Positions 1 to 7,112 of a DNA stretch of 12,235 nt are shown piece by piece (position 1 is the first letter of the stretch; every line of letters starts with the position of its first letter). The stretch lies in assembly GCA_031265965.1 (NCBI GenBank), contig JAISBX010000055.1, positions 1 to 12,235 of the forward strand, written 5' to 3'. The notes beneath the pieces were generated by a model. That model had not been told where the DNA came from and searched no databases. It saw nothing but the letters and a program-made list of their open reading frames with translations. The position numbers and the translations under genes were made by a program. The DNA is from Oscillospiraceae bacterium (GTDB lineage: Bacteria > Bacillota_A > Clostridia > Oscillospirales > Oscillospiraceae).

Positions 1-372
1 GAGCGTGCGACCGCGTATGCCGGCCTGCTGTCTGGCGAGCATGGCGCGGTTCGTCACGCTCAAGCCGGCGGCCCGCATGGCCTCGCCTATTCCGGGCGCC
101 ATGCGGGTACATACGGCAAGCGTCGCCTCCGGCGTGATGTCGCGCGGGGAGAAGCCCGTCCCGCCCGTCGTCACGGTCAGAGCGACGCCGAGCGTATCCG
201 CGCAGCTTATCAGTTCCGCCTCGATCTGCGCCTGCTCGTCCGGCACGACCGCCGTATGGACGACGTCGTATCCGGCGCCGCGGAGCATCCGGCCCACGAG
301 CGGCCCGCCCTCATCCTCGCGCTGCCCGGCGGCGCCCTTATCGCTGACCGTTATTACCGCCGCGGTGTACAT
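1..372 (-). CDS. MoaB/MogA-family molybdopterin adenylyltransferase (C-terminus cut by window edge)
   Basis: The reading frame is open from an ATG at 372 to base 1, giving 124 residues with no stop. The family adenylates molybdopterin before molybdenum insertion, in the cytoplasm. Visible motifs: SDKG at residues 10-13, the glycine-rich TTGGTGFSPRDITPEAT block at 68-84 that binds the pterin, and the MLARQQAGIRGRTL block at 111-124, which in the family is followed by the conserved LPG segment. Members usually have about 160 residues, so roughly 40 are outside the window. The ATG lies 14 bases after the luxS stop and has only a weak GAGA-like ribosome site, so it is probably cotranscribed and perhaps translationally coupled with luxS. 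MoaB and MogA cannot be told apart here, so no symbol is given. Confidence 0.9.
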   Translation of the reverse strand, partial: MYTAAVITVSDKGAAGQREDEGGPLVGRMLRGAGYDVVHTAVVPDEQAQIEAELISCADTLGVALTVTTGGTGFSPRDITPEATLAVCTRMAPGIGEAMRAAGLSVTNRAMLARQQAGIRGRTL

Positions 373-386
373 ATGAACAGTTTGTC

Positions 387-881
387 TCACGGCAGCAAAA
401 ATACACCGCCTGTGTTTGGCTTTTCAAACTCTACCAGAAATGCCTCGATCTCATCTTTCGCGCCCTTCAAGGAGTGAAAGCGGTAATTGCCGCAACTGTC
501 GGGCCGCGCGCCGGGTATCTCGTCATACGACCGGCTCTCTCTCATGAGCGCGAGCCAAAAGCGCTTTTGCTTCATTCGCCCCTGTGTAATAAATGTGCAG
601 TAGAACCCCGTCAGACACCCCATAGGCGACAGATCCAATACGATCTCCCCGTCCATATCCGTGGTCATTCTGTACAGGCTGTCGGCCAGAAGGTGTTCGA
701 GGGTGTGCGACACCTCGGGCGACATATAGTCGGTGTTCGGGGTGCGGAACCTTATGTCCGCCTTTTTTATGACGCAGTCGCCCGAATCGTACTGGTCATA
801 TATCGTGACGGTCCCTCCTCTTATTTTGCGGTGATCCCTGCTGAACGATTTCACTGATGAAGGTTTCAATTGTACGCACAT
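387..881 (-). CDS. luxS: S-ribosylhomocysteine lyase LuxS
   Basis: LuxS cleaves S-ribosylhomocysteine to homocysteine and DPD, the precursor of autoinducer 2, as a cytosolic metalloenzyme of the activated methyl cycle. The 164-residue product carries all diagnostic residues: SFSRDH at 12-17, the metal-binding HTLEH motif (His59, Glu62, His63), the catalytic Cys89 in SPMGCLTGFY, and the third metal ligand Cys130 in CGNYRFHSLKGAK. Length is normal for the family (about 150-160). The start is uncertain. The ATG at 881 is directly abutted by GAAAGG, leaving no spacing, while a TTG at 869 sits 12 bases downstream of that site and would give the family-typical short N-terminus before SVKSF. Upstream lies an extended -10 promoter within a large inverted repeat. 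The moaB-like gene follows closely. Pfs, which makes the substrate, is not in the window. Confidence 0.96.
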   Translation of the reverse strand: MCVQLKPSSVKSFSRDHRKIRGGTVTIYDQYDSGDCVIKKADIRFRTPNTDYMSPEVSHTLEHLLADSLYRMTTDMDGEIVLDLSPMGCLTGFYCTFITQGRMKQKRFWLALMRESRSYDEIPGARPDSCGNYRFHSLKGAKDEIEAFLVEFEKPNTGGVFLLP

Positions 882-916
882 CCTTTCAATAATTGCCGCT
901 TGAATTATATCTTTGT

Positions 917-925
917 ATTATATCA
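917..925 (-). promoter_or_regulatory. Extended -10 promoter for luxS
   Basis: Read on the minus strand this is TGATATAAT: a perfect TATAAT (917-922) with the TG dinucleotide of an extended -10 element one base upstream. The best -35 partner is ATGACA at 942-947, five of six matches but with a long 19-base spacer. A transcript would start near 910 and give a leader of about 30-40 bases before luxS. A second TATAAT at 904-909 lacks TG and a usable -35. The element overlaps the 3' arm of the inverted repeat at 919-953, so a protein bound there could block it. Confidence 0.5.
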
Positions 926-953
926 TGAAATTGCTCTGCAATGTCATGATATA
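919..953. repeat. Large inverted repeat overlapping the luxS promoter
   Basis: Two 16-base arms, 15 of 16 complementary, are separated by a three-base loop (TCT at 935-937); the single mismatch is at 929/943. The outer part of each arm is TATATCATGA/TCATGATATA. Neither strand has a T-run after it, so it does not look like a classical intrinsic terminator. It could be an operator covering the -10 to -40 region of luxS or an RNA stem at the end of the dnaD transcript. Confidence 0.75.
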
Positions 954-960
954 TCGCCAT

Positions 961-979
961 GTGGCGCGTCCCGCGCCAC
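961..979. repeat. GC-rich hairpin in dnaD-luxS intergenic region
   Basis: GTGGCGCG at 961-968 pairs perfectly with CGCGCCAC at 972-979 across a three-base loop (TCC). It is one of four consecutive stem-loops between dnaD and luxS. There is no T-tract on either side. Confidence 0.7.
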
Positions 980-996
980 GGCTCAAAGTTGTTTAA

Positions 997-1025
997 GCGC
1001 GTGCCCGCACAGCGGGCACATGCGC
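997..1025. repeat. GC-rich hairpin with AT bulge in dnaD-luxS intergenic region
   Basis: The core GTGCCCGC (1001-1008) pairs with GCGGGCAC (1012-1019) across a three-base loop. GCGC at 997-1000 and 1022-1025 extends the stem past a two-base AT bulge. It abuts the palindrome at 1026-1059 with no gap. Confidence 0.7.
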
Positions 1026-1059
1026 GTGATATAATGTGCGTATACGCACATTATATCAC
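1026..1059. repeat. Perfect 34-bp palindrome at the end of the dnaD-like gene
   Basis: Both arms of 17 bases are perfectly complementary around the centre at 1042/1043, with inner core GTGCGTATACGCAC and outer arms carrying TGATATAAT. The dnaD stop codon (1056-1058) lies inside it. Because it is symmetrical, an extended -10-like TGATATAAT is present on both strands. There is no T-run, so it is not a standard terminator. It could be a binding site for a dimeric regulator, a recombination or integration site, or a transcript-end stabilising stem. Confidence 0.8.
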
Positions 1060-2009
1060 AAATTGCCTAACAGCCGCTCCATCCGCCGGAGCTCGTCCGG
1101 ATCGGGCGCAGACGGCTGCCTCGCGCCCGAAGGCGGAGCGCGGCGCTTCTTGTCGCCGCGCTGTATCTCCTCGGCGGTGTGAAGCCCCTTGCCGTGCCAG
1201 TTGTTGATTATGGAATCCATATATTTCCATGCCAGCTTGCCCGTGTTGACGAGCGTCCTGTCGTACGCGATCGCGACAGTCTCCGGCGTAAAGCCCATCG
1301 CCAGCCAACTGTCCACATAGCGCTGCTCCGACGCGGACAGTTCGCGGTCCTTTATCCGAAGCGCCTCCCGTATCTCGGCGGACGCGCCGCGGCGGGCCTC
1401 CAGCTCCCTGATGAGCGTCTCCGCGCGCTCCAGCGAGAACACGCCGGCGCGTTCCCACGTGTAGGCGGCCTTTTCGATGTAGCGCATACTCGGCATACGC
1501 GCCGAGCCGTCGCGCGCGCGGCTGCACATTATACAGTAGTTTACAAGGTGCAGTATGACCTCGGGCGGCAGGCCGAGAAAGTCGTACATGCCGTACAGTC
1601 GCGTCAGATCGTCCGACGACAGCAGCTTCCCGAGCGATTTTTGTACCTCCTGCACCAGCTCGCGGAACACGGGGCTGCCGCTCATGCCGCGTTTGATGTC
1701 CTCCGCCGTGTACTCCGGGAGCTCGTCGCTCTGCGGAAGCTGCCGCGCGGGCGGCGGCTCCGGCGCCTGCGCCGCCTCGTACATGACGAGCCCGAGCCTG
1801 TGCAGGCGCGTCATCGCGGCGGAGACGTCCGCGGGCGCGCGCCCCAGCTCACGGCTTGTCTGTTCAAGAGGGCTCATACCGCGCGTTCTGAGTATGTAGA
1901 GGTACAGCAGGGCGGCATTGCCGTCGCCGGCGCTTACTAGCTTATCGATCGCCTGCCCCGAGACCGTCACGGCGTCCGGCCACGGCAGCGAAAGCTTTAT
2001 ATCAGGCAT
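1056..2009 (-). CDS. DnaD-domain primosome/helicase-loading protein
   Basis: DnaD-family proteins help load the replicative helicase during initiation and restart in Firmicutes. This 317-residue product has a winged-helix-like N-terminal part (about 1-78), a Pro-rich linker (about 80-95), a first DnaB_2-type domain (about 112-182) and a second (about 220-286). The second ends in the very characteristic stretch TGKLAWKYMDSIINNWHGKG (256-275) followed by LHTAEEIQRGD, and a basic, Pro-containing tail follows. The ATG at 2009 has an AGGAAG ribosome site at suitable spacing and lies 18 bases after the CPBP protease stop, so it belongs to the same run of genes. The DnaC/DnaI-type ATPase that often follows such genes in clostridia is absent. 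A perfect palindrome covers the stop codon. The symbol dnaD is withheld because several paralogues of this type exist. Confidence 0.88.
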   Translation of the reverse strand: MPDIKLSLPWPDAVTVSGQAIDKLVSAGDGNAALLYLYILRTRGMSPLEQTSRELGRAPADVSAAMTRLHRLGLVMYEAAQAPEPPPARQLPQSDELPEYTAEDIKRGMSGSPVFRELVQEVQKSLGKLLSSDDLTRLYGMYDFLGLPPEVILHLVNYCIMCSRARDGSARMPSMRYIEKAAYTWERAGVFSLERAETLIRELEARRGASAEIREALRIKDRELSASEQRYVDSWLAMGFTPETVAIAYDRTLVNTGKLAWKYMDSIINNWHGKGLHTAEEIQRGDKKRRAPPSGARQPSAPDPDELRRMERLLGNL

Positions 2010-2027
2010 AATTCATCTTCCTATTAT

Positions 2028-2741
2028 TTATACTTGCCACTTGATGGAGACTGACGCGATGAGGTTGATGAGCGCGTGGAGCGTTATTGACGACCAGATG
2101 CTGCCGCCGCGCTCAAAGCACCACGCGAGCACGATAGCCGCCGGTATGTACTGGAGCGTGTACAGCAGATCCACCCACCGGAAGTCCGAGAGGAAATACG
2201 GCCACAGATGGTACAGCGCGAAAGCGGCCGCCGACACGGCGTACGCGGCGACGCGGGCGCGGCGGCGTATGGAGCCGAACAGCGCGCCGCGGAACATAGT
2301 CTCCTCGACGACGGGCGCGAACAGCACCGAAACCACGAGCATAGCGTCCGGATTCAGCTTCACCTCGTCTATGACCTCCTGCGAGTTCGGGTTCACAAGG
2401 TTTTCCATGAACTGGCCGAGAAGGAACGCCACCGCCATGTTCGCGACGAAATAGACGACGATCCCGACCGCTACGGACTGTAATATCCGCGAAAAACCGT
2501 CAAACATGTCGGCGAACGACGCTTTGAGGAACTTGAACGTCGTAAGCAGAATAAAGATAAAGCTGACGGTGTACGCCGCGAGCGTGAGATTGACGGATTT
2601 CAGCTCGAGCCCGAGGAGCGGGAACAGAAAATATAGTCCGAGCGGAAGCACAAAGGCGTGTACGGGGATATACGCTATCCCGGCGACGCGCTCGGCCACG
2701 GTCATCGGAAGCTTAAAGGCTCGTTTCATCGTCTTGACCAT
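2028..2741 (-). CDS. CPBP-family intramembrane metalloprotease
   Basis: This 237-residue polytopic membrane protein carries the three signature motifs of the CPBP (CAAX protease/bacteriocin-processing) family: EETMFRG with Glu146, Glu147 and Arg151; FALYH with His178; and HALIN with His222 and Asn226. Hydrophobic segments lie at about 20-45, 52-70, 88-110, 133-145, 165-180, 197-208 and 218-232. Family members process or inactivate membrane-associated or lipidated peptides and some give bacteriocin self-protection. The substrate here cannot be named. The gene starts three bases after the mutS stop (TGA GGA ATG), so translation is probably coupled; a second ATG at 2729 is also possible, since GAGGA is very close to the first. 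Confidence 0.9.
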   Translation of the reverse strand: MVKTMKRAFKLPMTVAERVAGIAYIPVHAFVLPLGLYFLFPLLGLELKSVNLTLAAYTVSFIFILLTTFKFLKASFADMFDGFSRILQSVAVGIVVYFVANMAVAFLLGQFMENLVNPNSQEVIDEVKLNPDAMLVVSVLFAPVVEETMFRGALFGSIRRRARVAAYAVSAAAFALYHLWPYFLSDFRWVDLLYTLQYIPAAIVLAWCFERGGSIWSSITLHALINLIASVSIKWQV

Positions 2742-2744
2742 TCC

Positions 2745-5351
2745 TCAAATCAATTTCTTCAGCTCAAACAGCAGATTCAGTGCCTCCAGCGGCGTTATAG
2801 TGTCGATATTCGCGCCGCGCAGTCGCTCGGTGAGCTCACGGGCGCCGAGGTCCCCGAGAGACATCTGACTGTCCTCGCCGCCGGCGCCGCTCGCGTTCCC
2901 GCCCGGCGGCGGCCGCCCCTGCGCGCTCTCGAGCTCCCGGAGCGCCGCTTTCGCGCGCTTTATTATATGCGCCGGGACTCCCGCGAGCTTTGCCACCTCG
3001 ATGCCGTAGCTGTCGTCCGCGCCGCCCGGGACTATCTTGCGCAGGAATATGATGTCGTCTCCGCGTTTTTTGGCGGAAATGCTGTAATTTTTCACCCCGT
3101 CGCACTGCTGTTCGAGCGACTGGAGCTCGTGATAGTGCGTGGCGAACAGCGTCTTGGCGCCGAGGGCGCGCCTGTCCGCGCAGTGCTCCAGTATTGCCCG
3201 CGCCATCGCCATGCCGTCGAAGGTGGACGTGCCGCGCCCGATCTCATCGAGAATGAGAAGGCTGCGCCGCGTCGCGCCCGCGATGATATCCGCGACCTCC
3301 GCCATTTCCACCATGAACGTGGACTTCCCGGACGCGAGGTCGTCGGACGCCCCTATGCGCGTGAACACCCTGTCAACGACGCCTATGCGCGCCGAACGCG
3401 CCGGCACGAACGAGCCCATTTGCGCCATGAGCGTGATGAGCGCCGTCTGACGCATGTACGTGGACTTGCCGGCCATGTTGGGCCCCGTTATTATGGCGAC
3501 GCGCTGCGCGTCGGTATCGAGGTATGTGTCGTTCGGGACGAACAGCGTGCCGGACTGCGTCTGTTCGACTACGGGGTGGCGCCCGTCGCGGATGTCGATG
3601 ACGCCCGACGCGTCCACCTCGGGCATACAATAGCCGTTTTGCGCCGCGGTCTCCGCCAGAGAGCACAGCGCGTCCACCGCCGCTATGGCGGACGACGTAT
3701 CCTGCACCCGCGCGACGCGCTCCGCCACGCTCAGGCGAAGCTGGTTGAACAGCTCGTATTCCAGCGATGCGAGCCTGTCGCGCGCCGTCAGCAGCTCGCT
3801 CTCGAGCGCCTTGAGCTCACCCGTTATGAACCGCTCGCAGTTTGCCAGCGTCTGCTTGCGAGTGTAGTCGTCCGGCACGTCGTCGGAGCTGGAGCGCGGT
3901 ATCTCGATGTAGTAGCCGAACACGCGGTTGTAGCCGAGCTTGAGCTTTTTCCCCGTGCGTTCGCGTTCTCGGACCTCGATGTCCGCCATTGCGGCGCTGC
4001 TGTTTTTGAGCAGCGCGCGCAGTCTGTCCACCTCGCCGTCTACGCCGTCTCTTATCATGCCGCCCTCGCGCGCGGAAAACGGCGGCTCGTCGCCCAATGT
4101 GCCGTTGACGTCGGCTCCTATGTCCGGCAGCGCGTCCATCCCGCGGGCCTCGGCGAGCAGCGCCGAGCGCATGGGCGCCAGCAGGCTTGTGAGGACCGGT
4201 ATGCGCGCTATCGAGTACGCGAGCGCCTTTAGGTCGCGTGGCCCCGCGCTGCCGTACACCGCCCTGCCGATGAGACGCTCCATGTCCCCGATCTCGCGCA
4301 GCGCCAGACCGGCCTCGCCGCGCGTCACGGCGTCGGCTCGCAGCTCGTCCACCGCCCTGAGACGCCGCGTAATCTCGGCGGGCGAGAGCAGAGGGCGCAG
4401 CACCCACGACCTGAGCAGGCGCCGGCCCATAGGCGTTTTTGTCCTGTCGAGCACCCACAGCAGGCTTCCGCGCTTCTCGCCGCTGTGAGAGGACACCGCA
4501 AGCTCCAGATTGCGCAGCGTCTGAATGTCGAGCTCCATATATCCGCCGCCGGTGTCGTGCCGCAGCGTCCGGAGGTGCGAGACGTCCGTCTTTTGGGTTT
4601 GCGTTATGTAGCGCAGCAGGCCGCCCACGGCGCACATGCCCGCGCCCCCGTCGCGCAGGCCTATGTCCGCCGGGCTGCCCACGTCAAACTGCGCGCACAC
4701 CGCCGCGCGCGCCCTGTCGCGCTCAAACAGCGCGTCGTCGCGCGAGACAAGCGCGCCGAGCCTTTCGGTCAGCAGCGCCCGCAGCCGCGCGTCCGAATCG
4801 GCGCGCGCGTTGAGTATCGCCTCGGCGGGAGCGTGGGCGGACAGCTCGTTTTCCAGACGTCCGGAGCCAATGTCAGGCAGCTCCGAGACGGATATTTCGC
4901 CCGTCGAGAGCTCCGCGAAGCAGACGGCGGCGCCGCCCGCGCCCGCGTCCGCGTACACCGCGCACAGATAATTCGGCCTGCCCTCGTCGAGCATGGACGC
5001 GTCGATGAGCGTGCCGGGCGTCACTATGCGCACGATGTCGCGCTCGACGAGGCCCTTGGCCGTCGCGGGATCCTCCATCTGCTCGCATATGGCGACCTTG
5101 TAGCCCTTTGCTATGAGGCGCGCTATATAGCTCTCGGCGGCGTGATACGGGACGCCGCACATGGGTATGGCGTCGTCCGGATCCTCCGCCGTGCGGTCGC
5201 GCGTCGTGAGCGTCAGGTCGAGTTCCCGCGAGGCGGCGCGCGCGTCGTCCCCGAACATCTCGTAGAAGTCGCCGAGCCGGAAGAACAAAATGGCGTCGGG
5301 GTTGCGCTCCTTTATCTCAAAATACTGCCGCATCATCGGCGTTACAGCCAT
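2745..5351 (-). CDS. mutS: DNA mismatch repair protein MutS
   Basis: MutS recognises mismatches and small loops and recruits MutL in an ATP-dependent way. The 868-residue protein is full length. Seen in order: the mismatch-reading Phe-Tyr-Glu (29-31, in GDFYEMF), connector and lever domains, a clamp region around KLGYNRVFGYYIEI (471-484), Walker A GPNMAGKST (623-631), DLASGKSTFMVEM (671-683), Walker B LLILDE with Asp702 and Glu703 followed by IGRGTSTFDG, FATHYHEL (736-743), a Gly/Pro-rich linker (about 810-826), a near-match to the beta-clamp motif (QMSL, 829-832) and a C-terminal dimerisation segment. The ATG at 5351 has a GGAGGTGGT ribosome site. It lies 32 bases after the gtrA-like gene and is followed by the CPBP protease, not by mutL as is common in clostridia. 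Confidence 0.98.
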   Translation of the reverse strand: MAVTPMMRQYFEIKERNPDAILFFRLGDFYEMFGDDARAASRELDLTLTTRDRTAEDPDDAIPMCGVPYHAAESYIARLIAKGYKVAICEQMEDPATAKGLVERDIVRIVTPGTLIDASMLDEGRPNYLCAVYADAGAGGAAVCFAELSTGEISVSELPDIGSGRLENELSAHAPAEAILNARADSDARLRALLTERLGALVSRDDALFERDRARAAVCAQFDVGSPADIGLRDGGAGMCAVGGLLRYITQTQKTDVSHLRTLRHDTGGGYMELDIQTLRNLELAVSSHSGEKRGSLLWVLDRTKTPMGRRLLRSWVLRPLLSPAEITRRLRAVDELRADAVTRGEAGLALREIGDMERLIGRAVYGSAGPRDLKALAYSIARIPVLTSLLAPMRSALLAEARGMDALPDIGADVNGTLGDEPPFSAREGGMIRDGVDGEVDRLRALLKNSSAAMADIEVRERERTGKKLKLGYNRVFGYYIEIPRSSSDDVPDDYTRKQTLANCERFITGELKALESELLTARDRLASLEYELFNQLRLSVAERVARVQDTSSAIAAVDALCSLAETAAQNGYCMPEVDASGVIDIRDGRHPVVEQTQSGTLFVPNDTYLDTDAQRVAIITGPNMAGKSTYMRQTALITLMAQMGSFVPARSARIGVVDRVFTRIGASDDLASGKSTFMVEMAEVADIIAGATRRSLLILDEIGRGTSTFDGMAMARAILEHCADRRALGAKTLFATHYHELQSLEQQCDGVKNYSISAKKRGDDIIFLRKIVPGGADDSYGIEVAKLAGVPAHIIKRAKAALRELESAQGRPPPGGNASGAGGEDSQMSLGDLGARELTERLRGANIDTITPLEALNLLFELKKLI

Positions 5352-5383
5352 CCGCGCACCACCTCCCGTCTATATCGTCTATA

Positions 5384-5815
5384 TCACGCCCCGTCGCGCC
5401 TCGCGCGAAAAACCAGCAATTTACTCAGGATATAATTGGCAATAATTACCAAAACAAGCGCCGATATTTTTCCTATGTACTTGTCGAGACCTATTGCGAT
5501 CACGAGCAGCCACACCACCGCCTCATCGAGCGCCATCGTGATAAGGCGCGCGCCGATAAATTTCACGAATTCAAGCCACAGCGCCCGCGCGTCGGGGCAT
5601 TTGCTCCTGAACACTATGAGCTTATTTGTGACGTAGGCAAACAATATCGCGGTGATATTTGAGATCAGATTGCCTACCAGAAGCGGCAGCGGCAATATAT
5701 CCGTCGTCAGCGCGAGCGAGCCTATGCCGACGAGCGTCGTCAGGACGCCTATTACGGCGTATCGCAGCAGTTCGCCGAACCGCTCGCCCCGCAGCGTATC
5801 AATTATCCTTCGCAT
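5384..5815 (-). CDS. GtrA-family small membrane protein
   Basis: GtrA proteins are four-helix membrane proteins thought to move undecaprenyl-phosphate-linked sugars across the membrane for wall or polysaccharide glycosylation. The product from this start has 143 residues and the family pattern: LLRYAVIGVLTTLVG in helix 1, ILFAYVTNKLIVF ending helix 2, a basic loop with WLEFVKFIGARL, and IIANYILSKLLVF near the end. The start is uncertain. The frame is open to an ATG at 5863, which would overlap the preceding permease gene by 65 bases and add a Met/Thr/Ala-rich leader that merely reflects the Asp/Gly-rich codons of that gene. The ATG at 5815 overlaps only the last 17 bases and gives the usual N-terminus, so it is chosen, although its ribosome site is weak. 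Confidence 0.85.
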   Translation of the reverse strand: MRRIIDTLRGERFGELLRYAVIGVLTTLVGIGSLALTTDILPLPLLVGNLISNITAILFAYVTNKLIVFRSKCPDARALWLEFVKFIGARLITMALDEAVVWLLVIAIGLDKYIGKISALVLVIIANYILSKLLVFRARRDGA

Positions 5816-7112
5816 CGCCGCCATCGCCGTCGTCATCATCGCCGCCGCCGTCGTCCGCTCCATCCCCGAACGGCACGGGCTCGCGCGTCACGTCGTCGAT
5901 ATACGCAAACCCCTCGTACTCGTCCGTGTCGGCTGGCAGGCCGCGCTCCGTCAGCCGCGAGCGTATGAAGCCGCTGACCGCCGCGTATATGAGCGCGAAC
6001 ACAGGCACGCCGAGCAAAAAGCCCGTAAATCCGAACATGACGCCGAAAAGCAGTATCGCGAACAGTATCCAGAAGCCCGACATGCCGGACTTGCTCCCCT
6101 GAAGCGCCGGATACAGTATATTCCCGTCGATCTGCTGCACTATCACGATGAACACGACGAAAATCAGACAGTCGGTGGGATTTTCGAGCAGCAGTATGAC
6201 GGCGCTCGGTATGCCGCCCACAAACGGCCCGAAAAACGGTATGACGTTCGTGACGCCCACAATGACCGAGATCAGCATGGCGTAGGGCATCTTGAATATC
6301 GCCATGAATATATAGCACGCCGCGCCCACGATAGAGGAGTCTATGAGCTTGGTGACGACAAAGCTGCCGCACACCTTGTCCGCGAAGTGGATCCCACGGA
6401 TGAGCTTGTTCGTGAATCGCAGGCTGAACGCGCAGTACAGCAGCTTCTTGCCGCGCGCCGCGAACTTCTCCTTATGATACAGCATATAGACGGAAAACAC
6501 AATTCCTATGCCGATGTTCGCGAGCTCCCGCAGCAGGCCGAAGACGCCGCTCGTTATGTTCGTGATTATATTGTTCGCCTGGGCGAGCAGGCCGTCTTGT
6601 ATCCAGCCCGTGAGATTGTCCGTCACATAGCTCAGCAGCGTAACGGCTGCCGTCTCGAGCTCGGGGTTCTCGTCGAGCACGCTCGTCACCCAGCCCTCCG
6701 CGACGCGGTAATAGCCGGGCATCCGCGCAACTAAGCTCTCGGCGCTGCTGTACAGCCTCGGCAAAATGAGCGCGAGCGCGCCCCCGATAAGCGAAAGGAA
6801 CAGCGCCATGGTCAGCAGTACGCCCAGTATGCGCGTCAGCCGGCGCGCGCGTTCGGGGCTGTCCGGGCGAAGGCGCGTACACAGCGCGCGCAGAAACGCC
6901 GACTCGAAAAACGTCATCACCTTGTTGAGCAGATACGCGAACACGAGCCCGTAGACTATGGGCGACAGCCCCCGGTAAAACGTCCGGAGCACCTCGCGCA
7001 TGGCGGGCCACTTGCTCGTGAGCATATAAAACACGATAGACGCCATTATGACCAGCGCCGCCGTAACGCCCCAGCCGACGTATTGCGAGTCCCACTTAAA
7101 CCGTTTTTTCAT
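5799..7112 (-). CDS. AI-2E family (TqsA/PerM-like) membrane permease
   Basis: The 437-residue polytopic protein has the layout of the AI-2E (PF01594) family: two N-terminal helices (about 12-32 and 48-68), a helix pair near 95-117, an extended middle region (about 120-195), and a C-terminal helical block. The family signature GVTNVIPFFGPFVGGIP is at 286-302 and QQIDGNILYPALQGSKSGM at 326-344. Members were named for E. coli TqsA, proposed to export AI-2, but others have been linked to sodium or ion transport, so the substrate is open. The tail from about 416 is almost all Asp and Gly and presumably faces the cytoplasm. The ATG overlaps the rqcP stop (ATGA), with GGGAG just upstream, so the two are coupled. 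Confidence 0.9.
   Translation of the reverse strand: MKKRFKWDSQYVGWGVTAALVIMASIVFYMLTSKWPAMREVLRTFYRGLSPIVYGLVFAYLLNKVMTFFESAFLRALCTRLRPDSPERARRLTRILGVLLTMALFLSLIGGALALILPRLYSSAESLVARMPGYYRVAEGWVTSVLDENPELETAAVTLLSYVTDNLTGWIQDGLLAQANNIITNITSGVFGLLRELANIGIGIVFSVYMLYHKEKFAARGKKLLYCAFSLRFTNKLIRGIHFADKVCGSFVVTKLIDSSIVGAACYIFMAIFKMPYAMLISVIVGVTNVIPFFGPFVGGIPSAVILLLENPTDCLIFVVFIVIVQQIDGNILYPALQGSKSGMSGFWILFAILLFGVMFGFTGFLLGVPVFALIYAAVSGFIRSRLTERGLPADTDEYEGFAYIDDVTREPVPFGDGADDGGGDDDDGDGGDAKDN

Noticed and set aside
882..1055. SAM or other known riboswitch upstream of luxS
   Set aside because: The stems do not show the conserved core sequences of SAM-I, SAM-II or SAH riboswitches, and the likely luxS start site lies downstream of most of the structure.
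1179..1940. Plus-strand open frame opposite the dnaD-like gene
   Set aside because: Antisense shadow; the minus-strand frame has clear DnaD motifs and a ribosome site.
2658..4232. Long plus-strand open frame (524 codons) opposite mutS
   Set aside because: It lies wholly antisense to mutS, is Arg/His/Ala-rich with no recognisable domain, and is expected from the GC-biased third codon positions of the real gene.
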